Shown here one piece after another: positions 1-7,133 of a stretch of 9,622 nucleotides of DNA; position 1 is the stretch's first letter; every line of letters begins with the position of its first letter. Where the stretch lies: NCBI GenBank assembly GCA_009885905.1, contig VFJU01000219.1, positions 1 to 9,622 on the forward strand, read 5' to 3'. The position numbers and the translations under genes were made by a program. The notes under the pieces were generated by a model. It saw only the letters and a list, made by a program, of their open reading frames with translations. It was not told where the DNA came from and made no database searches. This stretch comes from Verrucomicrobiota bacterium. Its GTDB lineage: Bacteria; Verrucomicrobiota; Verrucomicrobiia; Verrucomicrobiales; Akkermansiaceae.

Positions 1-408
1 GGTCTCCGTCGCTGCGGTGAACGCGCAGCAGTCCATGGCGTGACTTTCATCTACGAACCACTCAATCGCTACGAAACGAATCTTTTCAATCGTCTCGATG
101 ATGCAGTAGAATTTCTCAAACAACACCAATTAGAAAATGTCTTTCTTCTAGCAGATCTTTTTCACATGAATATCGAGGAAAAAGACATACCAGCAGCAAT
201 TCGTAAGGCAGGAAAACACATCGGCCATGTCCACTTCGCCGATTCTAACCGTCAAGCGATGGGCTACGGTCACACCCCCGCTGCACCTGTGATAGAAGCA
301 CTTTTCGAAATTCAATATTCTGGCTACTTGTCAGCTGAAATTTTTCCATTACCTGATCCAGAATCTGCAGCGAGACAGACAATCGCAACCATTCGCGCAC
401 TTAGCTAA
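1..408 (+). CDS. Sugar epimerase/isomerase of the D-tagatose 3-epimerase / IolO family (5'-truncated by window edge)
   Basis: The frame is open from the first base, so only about the C-terminal half (135 residues, family length near 280) is visible. It is a xylose-isomerase-like TIM barrel. The metal and substrate residues of D-tagatose/D-psicose 3-epimerases appear at exactly the family spacing. In fragment numbering they are E19 (in YEPLNRYETN), D52 and H55 (ADLFHMN), H78 and R84 (HVHFADSNR) and E113 (SAEIFP). The spacings E-33-D-3-H-23-H-6-R-29-E match the known enzymes. The family moves a keto group's neighbouring configuration on free ketoses. A relative, IolO, converts 5-keto-L-gluconate to D-tagaturonate, which would fit the UxaE-like gene downstream. 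The stop is one base before the next ATG, so this gene is probably the operon's upstream member. The fold and chemistry are solid; the substrate is not determined. An internal GTG at 40 is not a plausible start because it falls inside the barrel. Confidence 0.85.
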   Translation, partial: GLRRCGERAAVHGVTFIYEPLNRYETNLFNRLDDAVEFLKQHQLENVFLLADLFHMNIEEKDIPAAIRKAGKHIGHVHFADSNRQAMGYGHTPAAPVIEALFEIQYSGYLSAEIFPLPDPESAARQTIATIRALS

Positions 409-409
409 C

Positions 410-1348
410 ATGAAAAAACGCATTCTTGGAAACACCGGTATTGAACTGCCAATTCTATCATTCGGCGCCTCCTCACTCGGAGCGGAATTCAGATCGATCA
501 CGCTTGAAGAAGCAATGCTTTCGACCCAAACCGCCATTGAGTTGGGCATGAATTTTATTGATACCTCACCATTCTACGGTCGAGGAATGTCCGAAATTCT
601 GCTAGGCATCGGGCTCAAGGGTATTCCGCGAGAGAAATACTTGTTAGGCAGCAAACTCGGTCGCTACTCCGATATTCATTTTGATTTCTCCGCTAAGCGC
701 GTGGCTGAGTCTGTCCACGTTTCTCTCAAGCGTCTTGGTACTGATTACCTCGATGTTTTGCTACTGCATGACGTCGAGTTTGTCCCGCTAGAACAAATAT
801 GGCAGGAAACTCTCCCTGCTGTTCTTGAGCTTAAAAAACAAGGTAAAGTACGAGCCGTTGGGTTTTCGTGTTATCCTCTCAAAACTTTCAACACTGTACT
901 CGATCACGTAGAAGACCATATCGACTGCGTTCTTTCCTATAATCGATACACCCTACAAAACACGACCTATGTCGACGAACTGCTTCCGCGCCTCATCGCA
1001 AAAAAAATTGGAGCGATCAACGCGGGACCATTTTCTGCACGACTGTTAACAAATTCAGAACTTCCAGCTTGGCTCAAGGAGCCGGAACCCGTCAAAGCCG
1101 CAGCGCGCGCTGCCGCCAAGCTCTGTGCAGACCGAGGCGTCGATATCGCCCAACTTGCCTTACAGTTTTCTTGTGAAAATCCATGCCTCACCACTACTAT
1201 CGCAGGGTCTGCAAACCCAGCCAACATTCGCAAATGGTCTGAGTGGTTAGAAGAACCGATCGACCGAGAACTGCTAGCAGAAGTCCTCGCACTCTTTGTT
1301 CCTGTCAAAAACCTCGGACATCTTGAAGGCTTACCTGAAAACAACTGA
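410..1348 (+). CDS. Aldo/keto reductase, L-galactose (or L-fucose) 1-dehydrogenase-like
   Basis: This 312-residue protein is a complete single-domain aldo/keto reductase, an NAD(P)-dependent TIM barrel in the cytosol. The catalytic tetrad is visible as D51 (FIDTSP), Y56, K82 (SKLGRY) and H120 (LLLHDVEF). The cofactor-phosphate region is IAGSANPANI near 265-274. It resembles plant L-galactose dehydrogenase along its whole length: LGNTG near the start, FGAS, DTSP-YG, GRY, FDFSAKRV, HD-EF, LSY, and the C-terminal PVKNL at 298-302. That family oxidises C1 of L-galactose to the lactone, and bacterial relatives also take L-fucose and D-arabinose. It lies one base after the epimerase stop and its TGA overlaps the next ATG by one base, so it is translated within the operon. 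Family call is firm; the substrate assignment is inferred from resemblance recalled from memory and from context. Confidence 0.82.
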   Translation: MKKRILGNTGIELPILSFGASSLGAEFRSITLEEAMLSTQTAIELGMNFIDTSPFYGRGMSEILLGIGLKGIPREKYLLGSKLGRYSDIHFDFSAKRVAESVHVSLKRLGTDYLDVLLLHDVEFVPLEQIWQETLPAVLELKKQGKVRAVGFSCYPLKTFNTVLDHVEDHIDCVLSYNRYTLQNTTYVDELLPRLIAKKIGAINAGPFSARLLTNSELPAWLKEPEPVKAAARAAAKLCADRGVDIAQLALQFSCENPCLTTTIAGSANPANIRKWSEWLEEPIDRELLAEVLALFVPVKNLGHLEGLPENN

Positions 1349-2379
1349 TGCAAGCGATTCAATTCACCGCACCACAGCAGATTGCGCTCGTTAACCTCAC
1401 TGAACCGTCGAATCCTGGTCCTGGCGAGGCACTGGTCCGCACACATCGTATGGGCATTTGTGGCACCGACATCGCATGCTATTTAGGAAAATTTCCATTC
1501 TTTGCCTACCCCCGCACACCGGGTCACGAACTCGGGTTAGAAGTCGTCGCCGTAGCAGATGACGTAAAAAATGTTAGGATTGGAGACAAGTGTTCACTTG
1601 AGCCATATGTCAACAATCCCACAACAAGGACTTCGCAGAAGGGTGCTCAGAACTGCTGTCCAGATGTGCAGGTCATCGGCGTCCACAACGACGGCGGTCT
1701 GCGTAAGGGTGTCTTTGCTGTGCCGGCCCGCAAGCTTCACGCAGGTAACGATCTCAGCTACGACGAGCTTGCACTGGTTGAGACGTTGGCCATCGGATGT
1801 CACGCTGTCCAACGAGCAAATCCGCAACCCGGCGAATCAGTACTCGTTATCGGTGCTGGTCCGATTGGTCTCGCTTGTTTGGAATTCCTTAAACTGATGG
1901 ACGTTAAATCGATCGTGATGGATGTGACAAAAAGTCGTTTAGAATTCTGCAAGAAAAACCTCGGCATCCAGCACACAATCACTTTTCAATCCGATGGCTC
2001 ACATTTGATAGAACTCGAAAAAATTACCGGAGGAGTACTTGCCGATGTTGTTATCGACGCCACAGGTAATTTCAAATCAATGTCGACATGTTTTGACTAT
2101 GCTGCGTTTACAGGACGCGTGGTCTACGTTGGTATCACCACCTCCGATCTTACCTTCCCGCACGCCGCTATTTTTCATCGTCGCGAAATCACGCTGTTAG
2201 CCTCACGCAATGCGATGCCAGAGGATTTTGAACGTATCATCCAAATGATCCGCAAAGGCAAAATTAACACTAGTTTCTGGATTACACATCGAATCTCGTT
2301 TGAAGAAGTCCCAACAGAGTTTGCGAAGTTCACCGATCCTACACTTGGAGCCATCAAGGCCATGATCGAAGTTCGATAA
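1348..2379 (+). CDS. Zinc-type alcohol dehydrogenase, L-galactonate 5-dehydrogenase (LgoD)-like
   Basis: This 343-residue medium-chain dehydrogenase has the catalytic-zinc residues C38 (GICGTD), H60-E61 (PGHE) and E145 (LVETLAIG). Its Rossmann loop is GAGPIG at 169-174, followed by an acidic D192 that suggests NAD+ rather than NADP+. It resembles E. coli LgoD/YjjN in the substrate lobe (PFFAYPR), in NCC--VQVIGVH-DGG and in SRNAMPEDF. LgoD oxidises C5 of L-galactonate to D-tagaturonate, the substrate of the next gene's family. The structural-zinc lobe is altered: in the stretch 88-104, three of the four expected cysteines are N90, T93 and S96, and only C104 remains. Start ATG at 1348 shares its A with the preceding TGA. 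L-Gulonate, L-fuconate-derived or lactaldehyde substrates are alternatives. Confidence 0.8.
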   Translation: MQAIQFTAPQQIALVNLTEPSNPGPGEALVRTHRMGICGTDIACYLGKFPFFAYPRTPGHELGLEVVAVADDVKNVRIGDKCSLEPYVNNPTTRTSQKGAQNCCPDVQVIGVHNDGGLRKGVFAVPARKLHAGNDLSYDELALVETLAIGCHAVQRANPQPGESVLVIGAGPIGLACLEFLKLMDVKSIVMDVTKSRLEFCKKNLGIQHTITFQSDGSHLIELEKITGGVLADVVIDATGNFKSMSTCFDYAAFTGRVVYVGITTSDLTFPHAAIFHRREITLLASRNAMPEDFERIIQMIRKGKINTSFWITHRISFEEVPTEFAKFTDPTLGAIKAMIEVR

Positions 2380-2430
2380 TCACTGATTTCACTATCAAAA
2401 AATCGATTACTCAAAAACCATAATACAAAC

Positions 2431-3681
2431 ATGAAAATCTGTCCAAAATACACTTTCGGAGTCGGTGATCGATTTGCCCAAGGCGCACACGCCCAGCTCG
2501 CAGCCTTTATTGGCGCAAAGAAACTCGGCATCGACATCACTCCGGTATGGAACAAATCAAATCGCGAACACAACATCATTGGTTCAGAACCAATCCAGAC
2601 CCGCCAAGCCGCCGACACAGCAGTGGTTGACATGAAATGGGCTGGTGAATACATGTTAGATGCAGACCATATCAATCTTAACACCGTAGATCGCTTTGTC
2701 GCACCCTGTGATTTCTTCACACTCGACGTAGCTGACGACATTGGAGAATCCGCTGACCCAGCAGATGTGGCGACATTCATTGCAAATCATCCCGAGTTGA
2801 TAGGAACCGTCTGGATTGAGGGAATCGCCCAGGCTTTTGAAATCGATCGTGCAGCGGTCGAGAAAACAGCTAACCAATTTCTAAAGGCAACTCAGAAAGC
2901 TGCAGCGATCTACCGACACATCGTCAGTGCCAAGGGGGATATCGACAACTTTGTCACAGAGGTCTCTATGGATGAGACCGACAGCCCGCAGACACCCTCC
3001 GAGCTACTAATCATTCTTGCTGCCATCGCAGATCAAGGAATTCCGATCCAAACTATCGCACCTAAGTTTACGGGACGCTTCAATAAAGGCGTCGACTACG
3101 TGGGAGATCCAATTCAATTTGAAAAGGAATTCAACGACGATCTTGCAGTGATTGCGCATGCAATAAAAGCTTATAGCCTACCATCAACACTCAAACTTTC
3201 TGTCCACTCCGGATCGGATAAGTTTTCGATCTATCCATACATAAAAAAGGCGCTTCAGCGTACTGGTGCAGGTCTGCATATTAAAACTGCGGGAACGAAT
3301 TGGTTAGAAGAAATTATAGGACTTGCAGAGTCAGGCGGCGCTGGACTCGCTCTTGCTAAAAAGATCTATGCAAAGGCGCTTGAGAAAAAAGAAGCCCTTT
3401 GCGAACCATACGCAACGGTCATCAATATTAACGACTCAAATCTTCCTGCTGTGGAAGTAGTTGATAGTTGGACTAGCATCCAATTCACGGATGCCCTTCG
3501 TCACATCCCAACAAATCCGAGCTACAACCCAGATCTACGCCAATTGCTTCATGTTGGGTTCAAAATTGCTGCTGAATTTGGTGATACTTACATCCAAGCA
3601 CTTCACGATAATTCGGAAATTATCGATAAAAATGTTACTGAAAACTTATTAGAGCGTCACATGAAACCGCTCTTCATATGA
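2431..3681 (+). CDS. uxaE: UxaE-type tagaturonate/fructuronate epimerase family protein
   Basis: This 416-residue protein matches the tagaturonate epimerase family in length and signature segments. These are GVGDRF at 10-15, WAGEYMLDADHINLNT near 70-85, EVSMDETDSPQTP near 177-189, KFTGRFNKGVDYVGD near 212-226, SVHSGSDKFSIYP near 257-269, and HIKTAGTNWLEE at 283-294. The family, described in Thermotoga hexuronate use, interconverts D-tagaturonate and D-fructuronate by C3 epimerisation. It probably acts as a metal-dependent TIM-barrel enzyme in the cytosol. The conserved His, Asp and Glu clusters could be metal ligands, but I cannot assign them. It follows a 51-base gap, the longest between any two genes of the operon, which has no ribosome binding site. 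Its final TGA overlaps the next gene's ATG. Family recognition is good; activity on exactly tagaturonate is inferred from family and from the LgoD-like neighbour. Confidence 0.82.
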   Translation: MKICPKYTFGVGDRFAQGAHAQLAAFIGAKKLGIDITPVWNKSNREHNIIGSEPIQTRQAADTAVVDMKWAGEYMLDADHINLNTVDRFVAPCDFFTLDVADDIGESADPADVATFIANHPELIGTVWIEGIAQAFEIDRAAVEKTANQFLKATQKAAAIYRHIVSAKGDIDNFVTEVSMDETDSPQTPSELLIILAAIADQGIPIQTIAPKFTGRFNKGVDYVGDPIQFEKEFNDDLAVIAHAIKAYSLPSTLKLSVHSGSDKFSIYPYIKKALQRTGAGLHIKTAGTNWLEEIIGLAESGGAGLALAKKIYAKALEKKEALCEPYATVININDSNLPAVEVVDSWTSIQFTDALRHIPTNPSYNPDLRQLLHVGFKIAAEFGDTYIQALHDNSEIIDKNVTENLLERHMKPLFI

Positions 3682-4505
3682 TTGATTCTCACCACCACCT
3701 TTGGAAATATAACAATGCGGAATATGATTGGATACCAGACGATTCACCGCTGGCAAAAGATCATCTACTTGAACAATTAGAAAATGAGACATACTCAGCA
3801 AAAGTCTCAGGGACTGTAGTAGTCCAGGCTAGGCAAACCCTTGCGGAATCCAAATGGCTGCTGAATCTCGCGAATCAATCGGATATGATTGCTGGAGTTA
3901 TTGGCTGGGCGCCATTGATGGAGTATGACGTTAGCCATACTCTCAGTCACCTTGCGGCGTGTCCGAAGTTTAGAGGCGTTCGACATGTTTTACAAAATGA
4001 ACCGGATACTTTTTTTCTTAGCGATGATTTTCATCGCGGGCTCTCACTTCTTCCCGATTTAGACCTCCGCTACGATCTACTCGTCTTTCAAAGGCAGCTT
4101 TCAGTTGCGCTTAAACTGGTCGATCGCCAAGCAGATCTCGGCATCATCATCGATCACTTGGCCAAGCCAGAAATCCACAACGGCAAAATCAACCCGGCTT
4201 GGAAAGCTGGAATGACCGAACTCGCCAAGCGTGACAATATCCTCGGTGTGAAAATATCAGGCTTGGTGAATGAGGTAGTCGACGCTGAAATCGATGAACC
4301 AACACTTCGCGCTTATTTCGATGAAACCCTCGAAATATTTGGGTCTGATCGGCTCATGTTTGGCAGTGATTGGCCGGTTTGCTTGTTAAGGATTGATTCT
4401 TATCAAAAATGGGCAGACATGGTTCGTGGATTTGTCTCACGACTTTCTTCCGACGAATCCAATGCTATTCTCAACGACAACGTTGTTAGGATTTATGGTT
4501 TGTAA
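3678..4505 (+). CDS. Amidohydrolase-family sugar-acid lactonase (COG3618, L-fuconolactonase/L-galactonolactonase type)
   Basis: This 275-residue protein of the COG3618 amidohydrolase group is a cytosolic TIM-barrel hydrolase that opens aldonolactones. Characterised relatives act on L-fucono-, L-galactono- and L-rhamnono-lactones. The motifs are DSHHHLW at 3-9 (HxH metal site, H5/H7), VVVQA at 47-51, FRGVRH at 98-103, IDHLAKP at 158-164, and GSDWPV at 229-234 with D231 as the likely catalytic base. Its length is typical of the family. Start ATG at 3678 overlaps the uxaE-like stop by four bases (ATGA), indicating translational coupling. In this operon it would hydrolyse the lactone produced by the aldo/keto reductase to give the acid used by the LgoD-like dehydrogenase. 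Which lactone is not decided by the sequence. Confidence 0.85.
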   Translation: MIDSHHHLWKYNNAEYDWIPDDSPLAKDHLLEQLENETYSAKVSGTVVVQARQTLAESKWLLNLANQSDMIAGVIGWAPLMEYDVSHTLSHLAACPKFRGVRHVLQNEPDTFFLSDDFHRGLSLLPDLDLRYDLLVFQRQLSVALKLVDRQADLGIIIDHLAKPEIHNGKINPAWKAGMTELAKRDNILGVKISGLVNEVVDAEIDEPTLRAYFDETLEIFGSDRLMFGSDWPVCLLRIDSYQKWADMVRGFVSRLSSDESNAILNDNVVRIYGL

Positions 4506-4552
4506 TTGGTATTTCTTTGTCACTTTCTAAACTCTACTCAGGCTCAATACTT

Positions 4553-5185
4553 ATGATTAACCGAATTCTTACCAAACGCATCGTACCAGTTGTGGTGCTT
4601 GACCATGCCGAATTCGCTGAGCCTCTCGCAGAGGCACTTCTTGCGGGCGGTCTCGATATCATGGAAATCACTTTTCGGACAGAAGCCGCGGAAGAATCAA
4701 TTCGCCGCATTGCTACGCGATTCCCTGAAATTTTGTTAGGAGCAGGCACATTGCTTGAAAAGAAGCAAGTCCAACGCGCCAAGGATGCCGGTGCGGTATT
4801 CGGACTAGCACCTGGGCTTAACCCAAACATTATCTCCGCTGCAAACAAGATTGGATTGCAATTTTCACCTGGCGTCATGACGCCTAGCGATGTGGAAATG
4901 GCGCTCGCACTCGGATGCAAACTGCTTAAGTTTTTCCCCGCTGAAGTTGCTGGCGGTGTGGATATGCTCAAGGCTCTTTCTGGGCCCTATGGACACACCG
5001 GAGTGAAATTCATTCCCACGGGCGGAGTCACCTCTGAAAACATAAGGAGCTACCTCAAACTTCCTATCGTAGCAGCGATCGGAGGTTCTTGGATGGTAGA
5101 CAAAAAGTTGATAAATGAAAAAAAGTGGAGCGAGATTACTCGGATTACTCGTCATGCGATCGAGACCGCGGCTGAATTCTGTTAG
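4553..5185 (+). CDS. eda: 2-dehydro-3-deoxy-phosphogluconate (KDPG) aldolase
   Basis: This 210-residue class I aldolase splits KDPG into pyruvate and glyceraldehyde 3-phosphate, and often also splits 4-hydroxy-2-oxoglutarate. The visible catalytic residues are E38 and R42 (EITFRT) and the Schiff-base lysine K126 (KFFPAE), at the same spacing as E45, R49 and K133 of E. coli Eda. GAGT at 63-66, PTGG at 155-158 and the phosphate-binding GGSW at 177-180 are also present. I chose ATG 4553 because the family starts just before the I-PVV strand. An in-frame TTG at 4517 would add 12 residues with no family counterpart. It is the last gene of the operon, 47 bases after the lactonase stop. Retention of the phosphate-binding GGSW favours a phosphorylated substrate, hence a hexuronate-type lower pathway, over 2-keto-3-deoxy-fuconate. 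Confidence 0.92.
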   Translation: MINRILTKRIVPVVVLDHAEFAEPLAEALLAGGLDIMEITFRTEAAEESIRRIATRFPEILLGAGTLLEKKQVQRAKDAGAVFGLAPGLNPNIISAANKIGLQFSPGVMTPSDVEMALALGCKLLKFFPAEVAGGVDMLKALSGPYGHTGVKFIPTGGVTSENIRSYLKLPIVAAIGGSWMVDKKLINEKKWSEITRITRHAIETAAEFC

Positions 5186-5209
5186 TTTATCTTACCTCTA
5201 AAGATAAGC
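5185..5209. terminator. Possible weak bidirectional terminator hairpin between eda and cysS
   Basis: A perfect 7-bp inverted repeat (TTATCTT / AAGATAA, loop of 7) spans 5187-5207. It can be extended by a wobble pair and a G-C pair to 5185 and 5209. It lies exactly between the two convergent stop codons. The stem is AT-rich and no clear T-run follows on either strand, so it is only a candidate. Confidence 0.35.
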
Positions 5210-5217
5210 CCAATCTA

Positions 5218-6642
5218 TCAAGCATTGGATTCGAGTTCATATCCATCCTTACCATCTTTGATGAACCACCCTTGTTCGGCAAGTTGATCACGGAGCGTGT
5301 CTGATTCCTGCCATTTTTTCATGCTGCGTGCCTCCCAGCGAGCTTCTGCTAGAGCTCGGACGTGATCAGGAATAATAATTGTATCATTCACAACTTCTGC
5401 AGGAAGAGTAATACCAAGTGCCCGCAGCAATCGATTGAAACCAGCAAGCGCGGAGGCGGCCTCTTCCCCAGTCATGTTTGCCGCCTCTCTCAGCCCAGTG
5501 AATATTCCCCCAAGTGCTGCCGGGGTATTGAGATCGTGATTGAGACTGTCCCACGCGACTTGAAAAGGACCGAAATCCGCCACGCTGATCCGAGTGCCGG
5601 GTTCAATTTTCGCAGCAAGTTGGCGCGCGCCTTTGGCAAGCTTGGCAAGAGCCTCACGAGCACCTGATAGAGAATCGAGAGTGAAGTTGAGTTGTTTCCG
5701 GTAATGGGCACCGATCAAAACATAGCGTACTTCCATTGCCGTGTAGCCCAGTGCCGCTAGATCTCCCAGCGTGTAAAGATTACCGCGTGATTTAGACATT
5801 TTCCCACCATCGACGAGCAAATGAGTGATGTGGAACCAATGTGCAGCAAACCCGCCACCGCAGGCACATTCGCTCTGAGCAATTTCATTTTCGTGATGAG
5901 GAAAAACGAGGTCAACACCGCCCGAGTGGAGGTCAAATGAATTGCCAAGGTATTCCTGAATCATCGCGGAACATTCTAAATGCCAGCCTGGGCGCCCTTC
6001 TCCCCATGGGGATAACCAGAAATTATCTCCATCGTCTGCTTTACGCCCCTTCCAAAGCACAAAGTCCGATAGATTATCCTTCTCATACTCGTCAGAATTA
6101 GATCGGGTATTTTGAGTTTTTCCGAGATCGAGTTCTCTCTCTTCAAGGTGTGATAGCCGACCGTAACTAGGAAAAGAAGCAATCTTGAAATAGACCGAGC
6201 CATCGTCGGACGCGTACGCATGACATTTCTCGACAAGCGTCGCAATCATGGCAATTTGCTGCGGAATGTGGTCCACAGCACCGGGCTCGATGTGAGGCTG
6301 CAGCAATCCTATTTTTTCACAGTCCTCATGAAATTTCTCAGTCCAATCGTTTGTGAAATCTTTGAGTGATTTGCCTGCGCTTTGGGAATCGCGGATCGTT
6401 TTGTCATCGACATCGGTAATATTTCTAACATGAAGCGTACGGGTTCCTCCAGTTTCCAATGTTCTACGCAAGACATCCTGAAGGACAAACGTACGAAAAT
6501 TTCCAATGTGCGCGGGACCGTAAACCGTTGGGCCGCAGCAATAAAAACGAAACGTGGATCCGTCGATAGGTCGGAGATCGTGATCCGTCCGAGTTAAGGT
6601 ATCAAAAAGCCGCATGGCGGGATTTAATGAGGCTGTAGCCAT
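5218..6642 (-). CDS. cysS: Cysteinyl-tRNA synthetase
   Basis: This 474-residue class I aminoacyl-tRNA synthetase charges tRNA-Cys with cysteine in the cytosol. The N-terminal Rossmann domain carries CGPTVYGPAHIGNFRTF, with the HIGH-type motif as HIGN at 45-48. The class KMSKS loop is intact at 281-285. The active-site zinc ligands, which select cysteine thiol, appear as C36, C224 (HLECSAM), H249 and E253 (HHENE), with the E. coli spacing. An anticodon-binding C-terminal helical region follows (DALE/DP-type helices and a short tail to 474). Length is normal for the family. The start is uncertain: ATG at 6642 gives nine extra residues before a second ATG at 6615 (MRLFDTL), which is where most family members begin. 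Neither has a ribosome binding site. It is convergent with eda and downstream of a small PEP-CTERM gene with a 76-base gap. Confidence 0.96.
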   Translation of the reverse strand: MATASLNPAMRLFDTLTRTDHDLRPIDGSTFRFYCCGPTVYGPAHIGNFRTFVLQDVLRRTLETGGTRTLHVRNITDVDDKTIRDSQSAGKSLKDFTNDWTEKFHEDCEKIGLLQPHIEPGAVDHIPQQIAMIATLVEKCHAYASDDGSVYFKIASFPSYGRLSHLEERELDLGKTQNTRSNSDEYEKDNLSDFVLWKGRKADDGDNFWLSPWGEGRPGWHLECSAMIQEYLGNSFDLHSGGVDLVFPHHENEIAQSECACGGGFAAHWFHITHLLVDGGKMSKSRGNLYTLGDLAALGYTAMEVRYVLIGAHYRKQLNFTLDSLSGAREALAKLAKGARQLAAKIEPGTRISVADFGPFQVAWDSLNHDLNTPAALGGIFTGLREAANMTGEEAASALAGFNRLLRALGITLPAEVVNDTIIIPDHVRALAEARWEARSMKKWQESDTLRDQLAEQGWFIKDGKDGYELESNA

Positions 6643-6718
6643 GAGCCAAGAGCAAAAAGAAATCGCCGAATCATCTGCAAGTTGACAAAAACAACCAATC
6701 CAAATGTGCGCGATTCAA

Positions 6719-7027
6719 TCATGGTCGCTGGCGCCGAGTCATCAGCAGAATCGCCCCGATACCCAACAGAGATAATGTTCCAGGCTCGGGCACGGCTTGT
6801 GGTGAGATTTGCACGTAAACCCACTCAGGAGTCTTACCACAGCGAATCACTTGGACAGGAATTTCCAAGGATGGTTCCGAGTCAAAAACTGTCTCGGATG
6901 CTACGACTGCACCCGTACTTCCTATCAAATCCGATGATCTACCGCTCTGGTAACTCCAGAAACCAACCGCCGGCGACACTAAAAGTAATCCAAGTATCAA
7001 CACTTTTAATTTGAAACAAGCAACCAT
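6719..7027 (-). CDS. Very small PEP-CTERM sorting-domain protein
   Basis: The start is set at ATG 7027, giving 102 residues; an in-frame TTG at 7036 is a weaker option. Residues 1-22 form a signal peptide (positive K6/K8, then a run of Leu/Val/Ile ending near SPAVG). The C-terminus at 79-102 is a classical PEP-CTERM anchor: VPEP, then a hydrophobic helix (LSLLGIGAILLM), then TRRQRP. Such tails direct export and are recognised by exosortase in EPS-producing Gram-negative bacteria. The mature middle, about 56 residues (roughly 23-78), is polar. It contains one cysteine (C63) and a beta-like EWVYVQIS just before the anchor, and I recognise no domain in it. It lies upstream of cysS on the same strand and opposite the 7134 gene. 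The family tail is clear; the function is unknown. The short core could also mean a remnant of a larger surface protein. Confidence 0.75.
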   Translation of the reverse strand: MVACFKLKVLILGLLLVSPAVGFWSYQSGRSSDLIGSTGAVVASETVFDSEPSLEIPVQVIRCGKTPEWVYVQISPQAVPEPGTLSLLGIGAILLMTRRQRP

Positions 7028-7133
7028 CGGCAACAAAATTCATTAACTTATCAAACTAATCAAGTTTTATTAAGTATTATTAAATTAAGATGTTTGGGTT
7101 TTTTACCAGAATAAGACTAAATTTCAATCGACA
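7028..7133. promoter_or_regulatory. AT-rich divergent intergenic region, probable promoters both ways
   Basis: This 106-base stretch between two divergent starts is markedly richer in A and T than the flanking genes, especially 7031-7090 with TTAAT/TATTA repeats. It must supply at least the promoter of the rightward four-gene run unless that run is transcribed from elsewhere. I see no convincing paired -35/-10 hexamers and no Shine-Dalgarno sequence before either ATG. Confidence 0.45.

Noticed and set aside
967..1446. Long open frame on the - strand opposite the aldo/keto reductase
   Set aside because: It is antisense to a gene with clear family motifs, its low-complexity Ser/Arg/Ala-rich product matches nothing I know, and it runs across two real genes.
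2175..2780. Open frame of about 200 residues on the - strand
   Set aside because: It spans the end of the Zn dehydrogenase, the intergenic gap and the start of the UxaE-like gene. The product shows no recognisable domain, and both + strand genes are well supported.
3301..3312. Repeated words TGGTTAGAAGAA (also near 1244) and CAATTAGAAAATG (near 126 and 3773)
   Set aside because: Each pair is coding and in frame (WLEE and QLEN), so shared codon choice explains the identity; no mobile or regulatory repeat is implied.
4517..4552. Possible TTG start giving a longer KDPG aldolase
   Set aside because: The 12 added residues have no counterpart in the family, and ATG 4553 matches the usual N-terminus.
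5841..6101. + strand open frame inside cysS
   Set aside because: It lies within the zinc-site coding part of cysS and its product has no coherent features.
6643..6718. Terminator or regulatory leader (such as a T-box) between the PEP-CTERM gene and cysS
   Set aside because: The 76-base gap is too short for a T-box and I find no stable hairpin or T-run in it.
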